NCBI RefSeq assembly: GCF_024124665.1
Contig: NZ_JAMXSB010000021.1
Coordinates: 1-44,772 of the forward strand
From: Pleionea sp. CnH1-48
GTDB taxonomy: Bacteria > Pseudomonadota > Gammaproteobacteria > Enterobacterales > Kangiellaceae
Reading direction: 5' to 3'
DNA length: 44,772 nt
Of the stretch, positions 9,417 through 16,929 are shown one piece after another (the stretch's first letter is position 1; every line of letters starts with the position of its first letter). Made by a program: the position numbers and the translations under genes. A model generated the notes under the pieces. That model saw nothing but the letters and a program-made list of their open reading frames with translations, was not told where the DNA came from and did not search any database.

Positions 9417-10160
9417 TTATTTCGAAAGGCGGGTTTTTAACAGCTGCTGAGTATGAGTGATGAGCTTCTTAGTGCCGCTGTTACCATGGCCTGGTACAAC
9501 GACTTTAATATCTGCAAACGCTTGCATCAGATGGTCCATGGCATGTTGCCAGGAAACCAGATTTCCATCGGCAGTGTTACCCATTGTCTTGGCTTCGGCT
9601 GCGCGTACGGCACATCCTCCATAGAGTATTTTGTGTTCGGGTAACCATACGACAATGTTGTCTTCAGCGTGAGCGGCACCGGGGTACATCAGCTGCATAT
9701 TGCCTAAAGTCACTTTGGTATTGATGGTGCCCAGTTTTTGTAGCAAATGATCGGGAGTTGGATTGTTTTCTTTGAGCGCCAGGGGTTTTGTGAGTGGGTG
9801 CCCATAAACTGGGATACCTGCCGTTTTCAATACATCGGCTCCACCCGTTCGGTCATAGTGAAAATGCGTGACGACTGCCTTAGTGATGGGCAGATTGATT
9901 TGTTGCTGTATTTGTTTCATTAAAATCTGGGTTTTCGGAGCATCCCAGGGAGTATCCACCAGAGTGAGCGTTTTGCCATCTTGGATGATCAGGCCATTAG
10001 AAGGATAAGTTTTACCATTGCTTAATGTGTGTTCTGACACATGTACCCAGACACCGTCGGTCAGTTTATTTATTTCTACTTTTTGGGACTGTTTGGCGAA
10101 TACTGAATTGCATAAGCTGATGCTTATCAAAAGCAGTAATCCTTGAGTGACTCGCTGCAC
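9417..10160 (-). CDS. Subclass B1 metallo-beta-lactamase, VIM-like
   Basis: A 247-residue periplasmic protein with a signal peptide (residues 1-22, NSVFA). All subclass B1 zinc ligands are present: H99, H101 and D103 in THFHYDRTGG, H164 in YPGAAHAEDN, C183 in YGGCAV and H225 in PGHG. YPSNGLI, YPGAAH and GNTADGNL closely parallel VIM enzymes, placing it near the VIM branch rather than among general MBL-fold hydrolases. The family hydrolyses beta-lactams including carbapenems; activity here is inferred. Start is GTG with GAGG eight bases upstream. It is the last gene of the sigma-FecR-receptor operon, 11 bases after the receptor, an unusual setting. Confidence 0.88.
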   Translation of the reverse strand: MQRVTQGLLLLISISLCNSVFAKQSQKVEINKLTDGVWVHVSEHTLSNGKTYPSNGLIIQDGKTLTLVDTPWDAPKTQILMKQIQQQINLPITKAVVTHFHYDRTGGADVLKTAGIPVYGHPLTKPLALKENNPTPDHLLQKLGTINTKVTLGNMQLMYPGAAHAEDNIVVWLPEHKILYGGCAVRAAEAKTMGNTADGNLVSWQHAMDHLMQAFADIKVVVPGHGNSGTKKLITHTQQLLKTRLSK

Positions 10161-10171
10161 GTTAATTTCCT

Positions 10172-12658
10172 CTAATCAAATTGGTACTGAGCGGTGACTT
10201 CCAGTGTGCGTTTTTGACCTTCATTCACCCAGAAGGGGAAGTTATTAAAGACTCCGTCTACGTAGCTTTGGTTCCATAAATTTTTTATGTGAACGCCAAG
10301 TTCCCAGCGTCGGTTAACCTGTAGCCGCAAACTGGCATCCATACGATGGTAGGGTTCGAAAAGAAAATGGTTTTCGTCATCGGCAAAGCGTTCGTCAACA
10401 TAACGATATCCCAGTCCCCAGAACAGGTGATTACTATCTGAGAGCTGTTGCTTGTAGTTCAGCCACAGTTGGAGGGTTTTTTCGGGCGTCATACGCGGTG
10501 TTTTGCTGCGTATTTCTGATGCATGGCTCTCGGTGATTTCGGCTCTTAAATAGGTGCCAGAAAGTATGATTTGCCAGTCTTCGGCTAGCTCTCCAGCCAG
10601 ATCACATTCGATACCTTTGTTTCTTTGAGCGTTAATCAAAGAAATAATGTTTTCTTTTTTGATTTCAAACAGTGCACAGCTACTTTGCAGGCGTTCATCC
10701 AGCCACAGCTGTTTGAGCCCGAGTTCCCATTGATAAGAGGGTGAAGGCAAACGAATCGTCACTTGATCGCCATTGTTACTTTCTATCAATTCAAATTGAG
10801 GTGTAAAAGATTCACTGTAGTTTGCGTAGACACTGCTGCTGGCATTTAAACGATAAACCCAACCCAGGCGATAAGACAGTTCTGAATAACTTCGTTGATC
10901 GGCCTGAAACGGAGGCTGTGACTCTATGCGAAAATCATCTTGCCGTGCACCGATAAACCAGGTGGCATTGTCTCCCCAACTTAATACCCATTGAGCAAAC
11001 AAAGCGATATTGTCTTCGGTAAAATCGATGGGCACGTCAGGATTATTGATCACCACCTGCTCATTAATGCCTGCATTAAATGAACCTCGGTTATCGTGAG
11101 TTTGCCATACTAATTGGCCCGGTTGAGAGCGACTCAAGTTGAGGCCATATAATTGTTCCAGTGAATGCCCCCAAATTTGTGTTTTATTCACCAAGATCAC
11201 TTCACTGCTTAAGAACTCTGACGTATTGGGTAAAATCAATGACTCAAAATCGATGGTTTGAATATCTGGATCAAAAGCAGCGAAGGCTTCGTTCATGGCT
11301 TCAAGAAAGTCGGCGTCGTTTAATTGAGCATCAGTAATATTACTTCGGTTGTAGGTAATGCCTTCGTATTCAAATTCAAAGTTGGCAATAAAAGGAAAAA
11401 GCGTTTCGCTATTGGATTCATAACGTTCGAATTGCAAGTGAGCTTGTAATGCCCAATCACCAATGAGCCAATCTTCCAGACTGATATGCCCGTTGTTTTT
11501 TTTGAGCGCCAAGGTGGTTAAGAAATCGTTGTCTATAGGTGTGATAAGAGCGATACCGTTGGGGGTAGAAACCAACTCTACCTCTCGCTCCACTTGACTG
11601 GATATAGAGCCAAAGTGCTGAGCGGCATTTTGTTCTTCATAGCGATAGCGTAGATTCCAGGAGGCGCCATCATGCCATTCGTAACGAGTATTTAGATAAA
11701 ATCCTTCGGCGTCATTCAATGTGAAGTTCTCTCGCTCTCCATCTTTTTGAACAAAACTGATGGCGCGAAGATCCCAATCTTCAGTAATAGAAAAGTCACC
11801 GTTTAACTCGAGTCGTTGAAATCCATCTTCGGCACTGCTTAACCGTATGGAAGAGCGACTTTCACCAGGTCGTTTTAGCAATAAGTTGATTAAGCCTCCA
11901 GGCTCCATACGTCCATACAAAACAGAACTTGGGCCTTTGGCGACTTCGAGATTATCAACAAAAGCCAAATCAGGAGGAGAGGTATAGCCGTGAGCGGATA
12001 CACCATCTATTTTTAATGCCGGGTACGAAAAACCTCTTAACCTCAATTCATTGGTAACCCCTGCGTTGCGCTCCAAAAACGTGACCGATGAGGCGTATTG
12101 ACTTAACTCTGAGTAATCGCGCGAGGCAGTGTCTTGTTTGAGTCTATCCGACAGGGCATTGACCATCTGCGGCGTTTCTAAAAAATCTCGCTGAGTTTTA
12201 GTGCTCGAAAGCGTAGCGTGTAATCGGTAGGGGGATATTAATTTTCCTACAACTCGAACCACTCTGTCATCTGGTGCTTCAGTCACCTGAGAAGTTTTTT
12301 CGGGTACATAAATCTTTACGGGCTTAAGTTTAGGCTTCGTAACCGGGCGGCGACGAATCACGATGGAATATTCGGTGGTGATATTAGCCTGCAGATCCGT
12401 TTGCGCAAATAAAATATCTAATGCTTCTTTGAGAGTAAACTCTCCCGTTAGCGATTGACTGGTTTGTCCTTCGGTTAACTCAGAAAGAAACACCACCTCC
12501 AGGTTGAGTGTGACTGCGAACTCTAAAATGGCTTTGTGCAAAGGCTGCTCATCAATTGAGAATTGATAGCGGGGAGGGTTTTGGGCGGTGGCACTAAAGC
12601 TTGCCAGCAAAGCTAAGCCAAATCCGAACTGAATCAAGGAAGATAATAAACGGCGCAA
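10172..12658 (-). CDS. TonB-dependent receptor with N-terminal STN signalling domain (FecA/FpvA type)
   Basis: An 828-residue outer-membrane transducer. It has a signal peptide (ending FSATAQ) and an STN domain at about 30-105 (FSIDEQPLHKAILEFAVTLN ... LTGEFTLKEALDILF). A plug at about 145-280 includes RLRGFSYPALKIDG and KGPSSVLYGRMEPGGLINL; a beta-barrel runs to VTAQYQF-D. The SSVLYGRMEPGGLIN signature is typical of siderophore receptors. The STN domain contacts the FecR protein encoded immediately upstream, so ligand binding should switch on the FecI-type sigma. Ribosome site AGGAAG is seven bases before the ATG. The substrate is unknown; a ferric siderophore is the family default. Confidence 0.92.
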   Translation of the reverse strand: MRRLLSSLIQFGFGLALLASFSATAQNPPRYQFSIDEQPLHKAILEFAVTLNLEVVFLSELTEGQTSQSLTGEFTLKEALDILFAQTDLQANITTEYSIVIRRRPVTKPKLKPVKIYVPEKTSQVTEAPDDRVVRVVGKLISPYRLHATLSSTKTQRDFLETPQMVNALSDRLKQDTASRDYSELSQYASSVTFLERNAGVTNELRLRGFSYPALKIDGVSAHGYTSPPDLAFVDNLEVAKGPSSVLYGRMEPGGLINLLLKRPGESRSSIRLSSAEDGFQRLELNGDFSITEDWDLRAISFVQKDGERENFTLNDAEGFYLNTRYEWHDGASWNLRYRYEEQNAAQHFGSISSQVEREVELVSTPNGIALITPIDNDFLTTLALKKNNGHISLEDWLIGDWALQAHLQFERYESNSETLFPFIANFEFEYEGITYNRSNITDAQLNDADFLEAMNEAFAAFDPDIQTIDFESLILPNTSEFLSSEVILVNKTQIWGHSLEQLYGLNLSRSQPGQLVWQTHDNRGSFNAGINEQVVINNPDVPIDFTEDNIALFAQWVLSWGDNATWFIGARQDDFRIESQPPFQADQRSYSELSYRLGWVYRLNASSSVYANYSESFTPQFELIESNNGDQVTIRLPSPSYQWELGLKQLWLDERLQSSCALFEIKKENIISLINAQRNKGIECDLAGELAEDWQIILSGTYLRAEITESHASEIRSKTPRMTPEKTLQLWLNYKQQLSDSNHLFWGLGYRYVDERFADDENHFLFEPYHRMDASLRLQVNRRWELGVHIKNLWNQSYVDGVFNNFPFWVNEGQKRTLEVTAQYQFD

Positions 12659-12669
12659 TGATTGGCTTC

Positions 12670-13698
12670 CTATTTGGAACTAACAACAATCAAATAGGGC
12701 GTCATTTGGGTTACCGTTATTGGTAAGCTTTGTTCCAGCTTTTTGAGCGTTGCTACTGGATCTTTTACATTGAATACACCGTTTACCTTTTGAGTCTTTA
12801 AATGATCACCGTATAGGGTAATGTGACCTCGATGATAACGATTCAATTCAGTGATGACGGATTGCAAACTTTGATCGTTGAATACCAGTCTTTGAGTGCG
12901 CCAGGCTGTTGCCTGAGTGTGATTAACTTTTTGAATGGTACTAAAAGTGTCTTGATAAGCAATTTGCTCGCCTTCGGTTACAATAGCCATTGGTTTTTCT
13001 GACGCAGAATCCGTCGAACTTACTCCCACTTCGTGCTCGGTTACGGTGACAATGGTTTGCTCATCATTCGTTAACTGAACCGCAAACTCTGTTCCCAGAG
13101 CCTGAGCGTTAACATCACCTGCTGTGACAATAAAAGGGCGTGCTGGATCTTTGGCGACATCAAAATAGGCTTCGCCTCGAAGCAGTGTGATGTGACGTTG
13201 GTTATCACTGTAGCTTACCTGAATCGCACTGTCCGTATTGAGCTCAATAACGCTGTTATCAGCCAGGGTGACTGTTTGCCATTCGCCCGTCGCAGTTTGA
13301 TAGTCAGCGTTAATACTCAACCATAATCCCGGAGCCGAAATGAGTCCAAACATTAAGCTTGCTGCAACGGCCCAGGCCCACCAAGGGCGTTGAGATTGAG
13401 TGGTGGTCTGTTGCTCGATGATGTCGGCATTTCGGCTCGATGTCGCGTTACTGGCTTGGGCAGGCATGGCGATCACGTCTGCTTCGATATTGTCTGAAGG
13501 TTGCTCGGTAGGTAAAGAGGCGGCGTCTAACCAGGTTTGTTCCATCTCGGCAAAAATATCTTGATGGCGCTCGTCAGCCGTCAACCAGTCTACGAAGGCC
13601 GACTCTTCTTGTTCATTCAGTTCTCCGGTTTCCATACGCACCAACCAGTCAGACGCGGTGTCTCTGATCATCTGTATGGAGGTCTCTTGGTTTGTCAT
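12670..13698 (-). CDS. FecR-family anti-sigma/sigma regulator
   Basis: A 342-residue inner-membrane protein. The cytoplasmic N-terminal FecR_N/DUF4880 domain (residues 8-60, DWLVRMETGELNEQEESAF) precedes one membrane span at about 105-128. The periplasmic FecR domain follows (VTLADNSVIELNTDSAIQVS, ITLLRGEAYFDVAKDPARPF), then an STN-like C-terminus (FNDQSLQSVITELNRYH). It transmits receptor status from the periplasm to the sigma factor. Seventeen bases separate it from the sigma gene and eleven from the receptor gene, with AGGAG ahead of its ATG. Full length for the family. Confidence 0.93.
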   Translation of the reverse strand: MTNQETSIQMIRDTASDWLVRMETGELNEQEESAFVDWLTADERHQDIFAEMEQTWLDAASLPTEQPSDNIEADVIAMPAQASNATSSRNADIIEQQTTTQSQRPWWAWAVAASLMFGLISAPGLWLSINADYQTATGEWQTVTLADNSVIELNTDSAIQVSYSDNQRHITLLRGEAYFDVAKDPARPFIVTAGDVNAQALGTEFAVQLTNDEQTIVTVTEHEVGVSSTDSASEKPMAIVTEGEQIAYQDTFSTIQKVNHTQATAWRTQRLVFNDQSLQSVITELNRYHRGHITLYGDHLKTQKVNGVFNVKDPVATLKKLEQSLPITVTQMTPYLIVVSSK

Positions 13699-13715
13699 AG
13701 CGGTGATGGCTCCTG

Positions 13716-14267
13716 TTACTGATGATGACGTTGCTGCGAGGATTTTGAGGAATGCGAATCAGAAAAAGTTGTCTCTTCGGCCTCGCTGAGTCGCTGTTGG
13801 CAGTGTTTTACGGCATTGCGCAGGTGTTTTTCGACCATGTTTACAGACACTTCCAGACGTTCTGCAATGATTTTTTTGTCCAGTTGCTCGATGCGATGCC
13901 AACGAAAGGCTTTTTGACATTTTTCGGGTAACTCATTGATTGCCTTGTCTAATAATTTCAGCCGTTGTTGGTGGTGATTAATGTCTTCTGGACTGATATG
14001 AACCGGGGCTTCTTCTTGCTCGGCAGCGACAAAGCGTTGATCGTAGCTTTTTTTCTTGCGCAGCTCGTCGACGATCAGATTATTAGCCGCTCGGTACAGA
14101 TACGCTCTGGGCGCTTTTATGACTTTATCGGATGGGTATCTCTCGAGGCGCAGAAAAAGCTCGTGCAACAAGTCTTCTGCCTGAGACGAGTCGGGTAGAC
14201 GTTTGCGTATAAAGCCAAGTAGTTCGCTCTGAAATTGATGGAAGGCCTGTGTAAGTGCTTCGTGCAC
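13716..14267 (-). CDS. FecI-like ECF sigma factor
   Basis: A 183-residue extracytoplasmic-function sigma. Region 2 covers about 8-75 (SSQAEDLLHELFLRLERYP, RAYLYRAANNLIVDELR); region 4 covers about 105-160 (LLDKAINELPEKCQKAFRWH, IIAERLEVSVNMVEKHLRNA). The ELPEKC and VSVNMVEKH signatures are those of the iron-starvation FecI group. Start is GTG with AGGGG upstream. It heads the operon and probably directs transcription of the receptor and the metallo-beta-lactamase gene downstream. Confidence 0.93.
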   Translation of the reverse strand: MHEALTQAFHQFQSELLGFIRKRLPDSSQAEDLLHELFLRLERYPSDKVIKAPRAYLYRAANNLIVDELRKKKSYDQRFVAAEQEEAPVHISPEDINHHQQRLKLLDKAINELPEKCQKAFRWHRIEQLDKKIIAERLEVSVNMVEKHLRNAVKHCQQRLSEAEETTFSDSHSSKSSQQRHHQ

Positions 14268-14302
14268 TGAATGCCCCTGATTAGTTACGGATTACATGCT
14301 TT

Positions 14303-14331
14303 AGAATAAACAGCTTATTCTTTTGAATCAA
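14303..14331 (-). promoter_or_regulatory. Putative promoter and dyad ahead of the FecI-like operon
   Basis: On the minus strand TTGATT and TATTCT are separated by exactly 17 bases, a plausible sigma-70 promoter 35 bases upstream of the sigma gene. The -10 lies in a perfect 7-bp inverted repeat AGAATAA / TTATTCT with a five-base spacer, which could be an operator. I see no Fur-box-like sequence here. Confidence 0.4.
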
Positions 14332-14383
14332 GGGTATAGCTTTGTCCTTCACAATTGCTCCTCATTGAGCAGATAAAGAGAAC

Positions 14384-14404
14384 AAAGCTTGAACAGAGAG
14401 CTTT
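14384..14404 (-). terminator. Weak hairpin after the hydroxyproline reductase gene
   Basis: AAAGCT / AGCTTT (6 bp, nine-base loop) one base past the reductase stop on the minus strand, followed by a moderately T-rich stretch. It may separate this gene pair from the fec operon on the same strand. Confidence 0.3.
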
Positions 14405-14405
14405 A

Positions 14406-15341
14406 TTATTTGAGATTTTTGGTAACCAGATGTGCGCCAATCAGATCGCTAAGTGCGGTGCCGACCGATTTAAATAAGGTAATGGCCTGGGTATTTTGGC
14501 GGCCAGTAATTGCGCCTTTGCAAAGCTCGCTTAACTCCCCTTTGATTTGCTCTTTGGTAAAAGCACCTTCAGAGATTGGAATAAGAATTTCACCGGCTTC
14601 ATTCAAAACGTTCAACCAGCTATCTAGATAAACCTCTGACTTTACAATCAAATCACTGTCACATTCACGCCCAGTCGGTGAGTGGTTGCCAATCAAGTCG
14701 ATATGAGTTCCTGAGGTTACCCAATCTCCCAGAATGACAGGCGTTAGTGAGCCTGTTGCTCCACAAATGATATCGGCATGTGCGGATTGTTCGGTCAAGT
14801 TGTCGCAATGATGGAATTGGATATGTGGCATCTTGCTGGCGCAGTGCTCTATCTTTGCTTGAACCTTGGTTCGGTCGCGTCCCCACCAGATAACCTCGTC
14901 GATAGGGCGAACGCTGGCGTGTGCTTCCACCATATAGGGTGATAAGTTACCACTTCCACATATTAATAAGCGACGAGCATCAGATCGAGAAAGATAACGA
15001 CTGGCCAGTGCCGATACCGCTGCCGTTCGCCAATAGGTAACACTGCTGCCATCCACCAGAGCGAGCGGGGTTCCATGCTGGCGATCAAATAGCATGATTT
15101 TTGAATACAGTGATTGATATTCCGGCGTTGGATTTTCTGGAAAGTAGGTAAAGGCTTTTACTCCAATAACTTCATTATTCCAGGCTGGCAAAACCGCAAA
15201 CGCATCGTGATTTTGAGCGGTTAATGAATAAACCTGCCGCTGTGGCATTGAATAGTCTTGAGCAAAGCCGCTGTCCAATGCATTAATCAATTGATCAAAG
15301 TTGAGCGCCTGATGCACATCATTTGCTGAATAAATCTTCAC
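14406..15341 (-). CDS. lhpI: Delta1-pyrroline-2-carboxylate reductase (ornithine cyclodeaminase/mu-crystallin family)
   Basis: A 311-residue NAD(P)-dependent enzyme of the ornithine cyclodeaminase/mu-crystallin family. The substrate region RTAAVSALASRYLSRSDA is followed by the Rossmann segment LLICGSGNLSPYMVEAHA and the DIICGATGS motif. I chose a GTG start with AGGA upstream, 10 bases after the preceding stop; longer starts overlap the upstream gene by over 100 bases and add residues the family lacks. Next to a trans-3-hydroxy-L-proline dehydratase the expected role is reduction of pyrroline-2-carboxylate to L-proline. True ornithine cyclodeaminase activity is the main alternative. Confidence 0.82.
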   Translation of the reverse strand: MKIYSANDVHQALNFDQLINALDSGFAQDYSMPQRQVYSLTAQNHDAFAVLPAWNNEVIGVKAFTYFPENPTPEYQSLYSKIMLFDRQHGTPLALVDGSSVTYWRTAAVSALASRYLSRSDARRLLICGSGNLSPYMVEAHASVRPIDEVIWWGRDRTKVQAKIEHCASKMPHIQFHHCDNLTEQSAHADIICGATGSLTPVILGDWVTSGTHIDLIGNHSPTGRECDSDLIVKSEVYLDSWLNVLNEAGEILIPISEGAFTKEQIKGELSELCKGAITGRQNTQAITLFKSVGTALSDLIGAHLVTKNLK

Positions 15342-15351
15342 TGTATGATTC

Positions 15352-16389
15352 CTATCGAAGGATAAATCCGTGACTGAGTGGATCGTCTGAGTTAACAACA
15401 AATTCATTTTTACCAATGAAGTGAGCGTTCCCTTCGACTCGAGGGATGATGGCCTGATGGGGGCCAAAAGTCGTTTCTTTAAGCGCTGTGACGGTAAAGC
15501 GACTGCCTAACAGGCTTTCAATAACAACCGGCTGCTCAAGCTCAATATCATTTTCGAGATAATGAATTGCAGCTCGACCACTGACACCGGTTCCTGTTGG
15601 ACTACGATCCAGTTCGCCATCGGCAAACACACAAGCATTGCGGCTGTGAGTTTCGTTGTCGGTTGGCTCCACAAAAATGGTTCCATAAATAAAGCTGAGA
15701 TCAGACTCAAAAGGATGCTCGATGGTAAGAGTGCGCTGCACTTCTTGCTTGATCTTGCGCCCCAGGCTGATGATGCGTTCGTGATTGTCTGGACGCAATG
15801 TGAGGTCAACGGCAGAGGCGTTGACGTAGGCATAAAAAGCGCCACCATAAGCGATGGTGACGGGAATGGGCTCGGCCATAATATTGGCTATTTGATAGTG
15901 CCCATAAACAAAAGAAGGAACATTTTCAAAATGCACACTGGTGACTGAGTCATTATCGCTATGGGCAAATGCGCGGATCTGACCCGCTGGAGAATCGATG
16001 CGCACTTCGGTCATTGGAGAGGTCATGGGAATGGCACCAGACTCTACCATGGCTTTGGTTACTGCGATAACAGCGTGCCCGCACATGCTGCTATAACCTT
16101 CATTGTGGAGAAACAATACACCGAAATGACTGTCTGCTCGCTCGGGCTCAACTATCAGGCAGCCATACATATCAGCGTGGCCACGAGGTTCAAACATCAA
16201 GGCGGTGCGCAGATGATCAAAGCGCTCTCGGCAATCATTACGCTTCTCCAGAATGGTTTTGCCTGCGAGTTCTGGAAAACCATCGACAATGATTCTCAAT
16301 GGTTCGCCTCCAGTGTGATATTCCAACGTTTTTATACGAACTCCCTGTTTGGGAAAAGGATGCTCTATTAACTTGTTTCTATCCATCAT
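15352..16389 (-). CDS. lhpH: trans-3-hydroxy-L-proline dehydratase (proline racemase family)
   Basis: A 345-residue member of the proline racemase fold. The first catalytic cysteine is kept (C103 in SMCGHA). The second is replaced by threonine (T265 in DRSPTGTG, where racemases and 4-hydroxyproline epimerases have SPCGTG). This Cys/Thr pair is the known mark of trans-3-hydroxy-L-proline dehydratases, which release water to give pyrroline-2-carboxylate, the substrate of the reductase encoded 10 bases downstream. The two genes form one operon for using 3-hydroxyproline. Either of two adjacent ATGs may be used; the ribosome site is weak. Confidence 0.85.
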   Translation of the reverse strand: MMDRNKLIEHPFPKQGVRIKTLEYHTGGEPLRIIVDGFPELAGKTILEKRNDCRERFDHLRTALMFEPRGHADMYGCLIVEPERADSHFGVLFLHNEGYSSMCGHAVIAVTKAMVESGAIPMTSPMTEVRIDSPAGQIRAFAHSDNDSVTSVHFENVPSFVYGHYQIANIMAEPIPVTIAYGGAFYAYVNASAVDLTLRPDNHERIISLGRKIKQEVQRTLTIEHPFESDLSFIYGTIFVEPTDNETHSRNACVFADGELDRSPTGTGVSGRAAIHYLENDIELEQPVVIESLLGSRFTVTALKETTFGPHQAIIPRVEGNAHFIGKNEFVVNSDDPLSHGFILR

Positions 16390-16433
16390 TTTATTTCGTT
16401 CACGATTAGCGTTATATGACGTATCTTATAATA

Positions 16434-16456
16434 ATTGTATATTGTATTCAATTTGG
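16434..16456. promoter_or_regulatory. ATTGTAT direct repeat upstream of the hydroxyproline pair
   Basis: ATTGTAT occurs twice head to tail and is followed by TCAATTT, so AATTG and CAATT also form a spaced dyad. The region lies 45-67 bases before the dehydratase start. It resembles operators of GntR-type regulators, often seen upstream of hydroxyproline genes, but no such regulator is encoded in the window. Confidence 0.3.
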
Positions 16457-16472
16457 CTTTTGATGTTTGTTC

Positions 16473-16500
16473 TTGACATTTTTCTCTCTATCTCTACAAT
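16473..16500 (+). promoter_or_regulatory. Sigma-70 promoter of the blaI/blaR-like operon
   Basis: TTGACA, a 16-base spacer and TACAAT give a near-consensus promoter 36 bases ahead of the blaI-like start. The -10 hexamer lies within the first BlaI-type box, so repressor binding would block polymerase directly. Confidence 0.75.
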
Positions 16501-16526
16501 TGTCGATATTGATATCTACAGATGTA
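16495..16526. promoter_or_regulatory. Tandem BlaI-type operator boxes
   Basis: Two boxes of the BlaI/MecI form TACA-N2-TGTA are present: TACAATTGTC (one mismatch, 16495-16504) overlapping the -10, and a perfect TACAGATGTA (16517-16526). They are 22 bases apart, two helical turns, with a GATATTGATATC palindrome between. This is the arrangement expected for an autoregulated BlaI-family repressor. Confidence 0.8.
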
Positions 16527-16535
16527 GAGATAAAC

Positions 16536-16928
16536 ATGACTGACCTAGAAATTAAACTATCTGACTTTGAAATGGAAGTGATGCAGTTGCTCTGGCAACA
16601 TCAGGAAGCCTCTGCGCCCGAGTTGCATAAGCAGATTGCATCCGAACGTAAAGTCACTTACTCCACCGTAAAAACCATTATTGATCGGTTAGAAGAAAAA
16701 GGAGCCATTGCTCGAAGTCGTCAACAGGGGCGCACGATTTTTTATCAGCCCGTGTTAGCACAAACCAAATTTTCGAAACCTTTGGTGAAGCGATTTTTAC
16801 AACGAGTGTTTGGCGGGCAATCTCGGCCTTTGTTCAGCCATTTGCTAGAAGATGAAACGTTGGATAAAGATGACATTGCTTATCTTGAAAGCCTGATACA
16901 GAAGAAAAAGCAACAGTTAGGAGACTAA
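16536..16928 (+). CDS. BlaI/MecI/CopY-family repressor
   Basis: A 130-residue winged-helix repressor. LSDFEMEVMQLLWQHQEASA and VTYSTVKTIIDRLEEKGAI are the family hallmarks (VTYSTVKT is the recognition helix). The C-terminal part mediates dimerisation and holds the usual proteolysis region. Start is the ATG following GAGATAAAC; an earlier ATG would run through both operator boxes and is rejected. It is encoded one base before the BlaR1-like protease, its presumed inactivator, and should repress its own operon through the two boxes upstream. Confidence 0.92.
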   Translation: MTDLEIKLSDFEMEVMQLLWQHQEASAPELHKQIASERKVTYSTVKTIIDRLEEKGAIARSRQQGRTIFYQPVLAQTKFSKPLVKRFLQRVFGGQSRPLFSHLLEDETLDKDDIAYLESLIQKKKQQLGD

Positions 16929-16929
16929 T

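Noticed and set aside
14268-14405. BlaI control of the metallo-beta-lactamase operon
   Set aside because: No TACA-N2-TGTA box is visible upstream of the sigma gene that heads the operon; the only boxes found are at the blaI-like promoter.
15562-16371. Two long open frames opposite the hydroxyproline dehydratase gene
   Set aside because: Antisense shadows of a well-conserved enzyme; no motif and no ribosome site.
15352-16389. Proline racemase or 4-hydroxyproline 2-epimerase
   Set aside because: The second catalytic cysteine is threonine (SPTGTG), which fits the dehydratase and not two-cysteine racemases.
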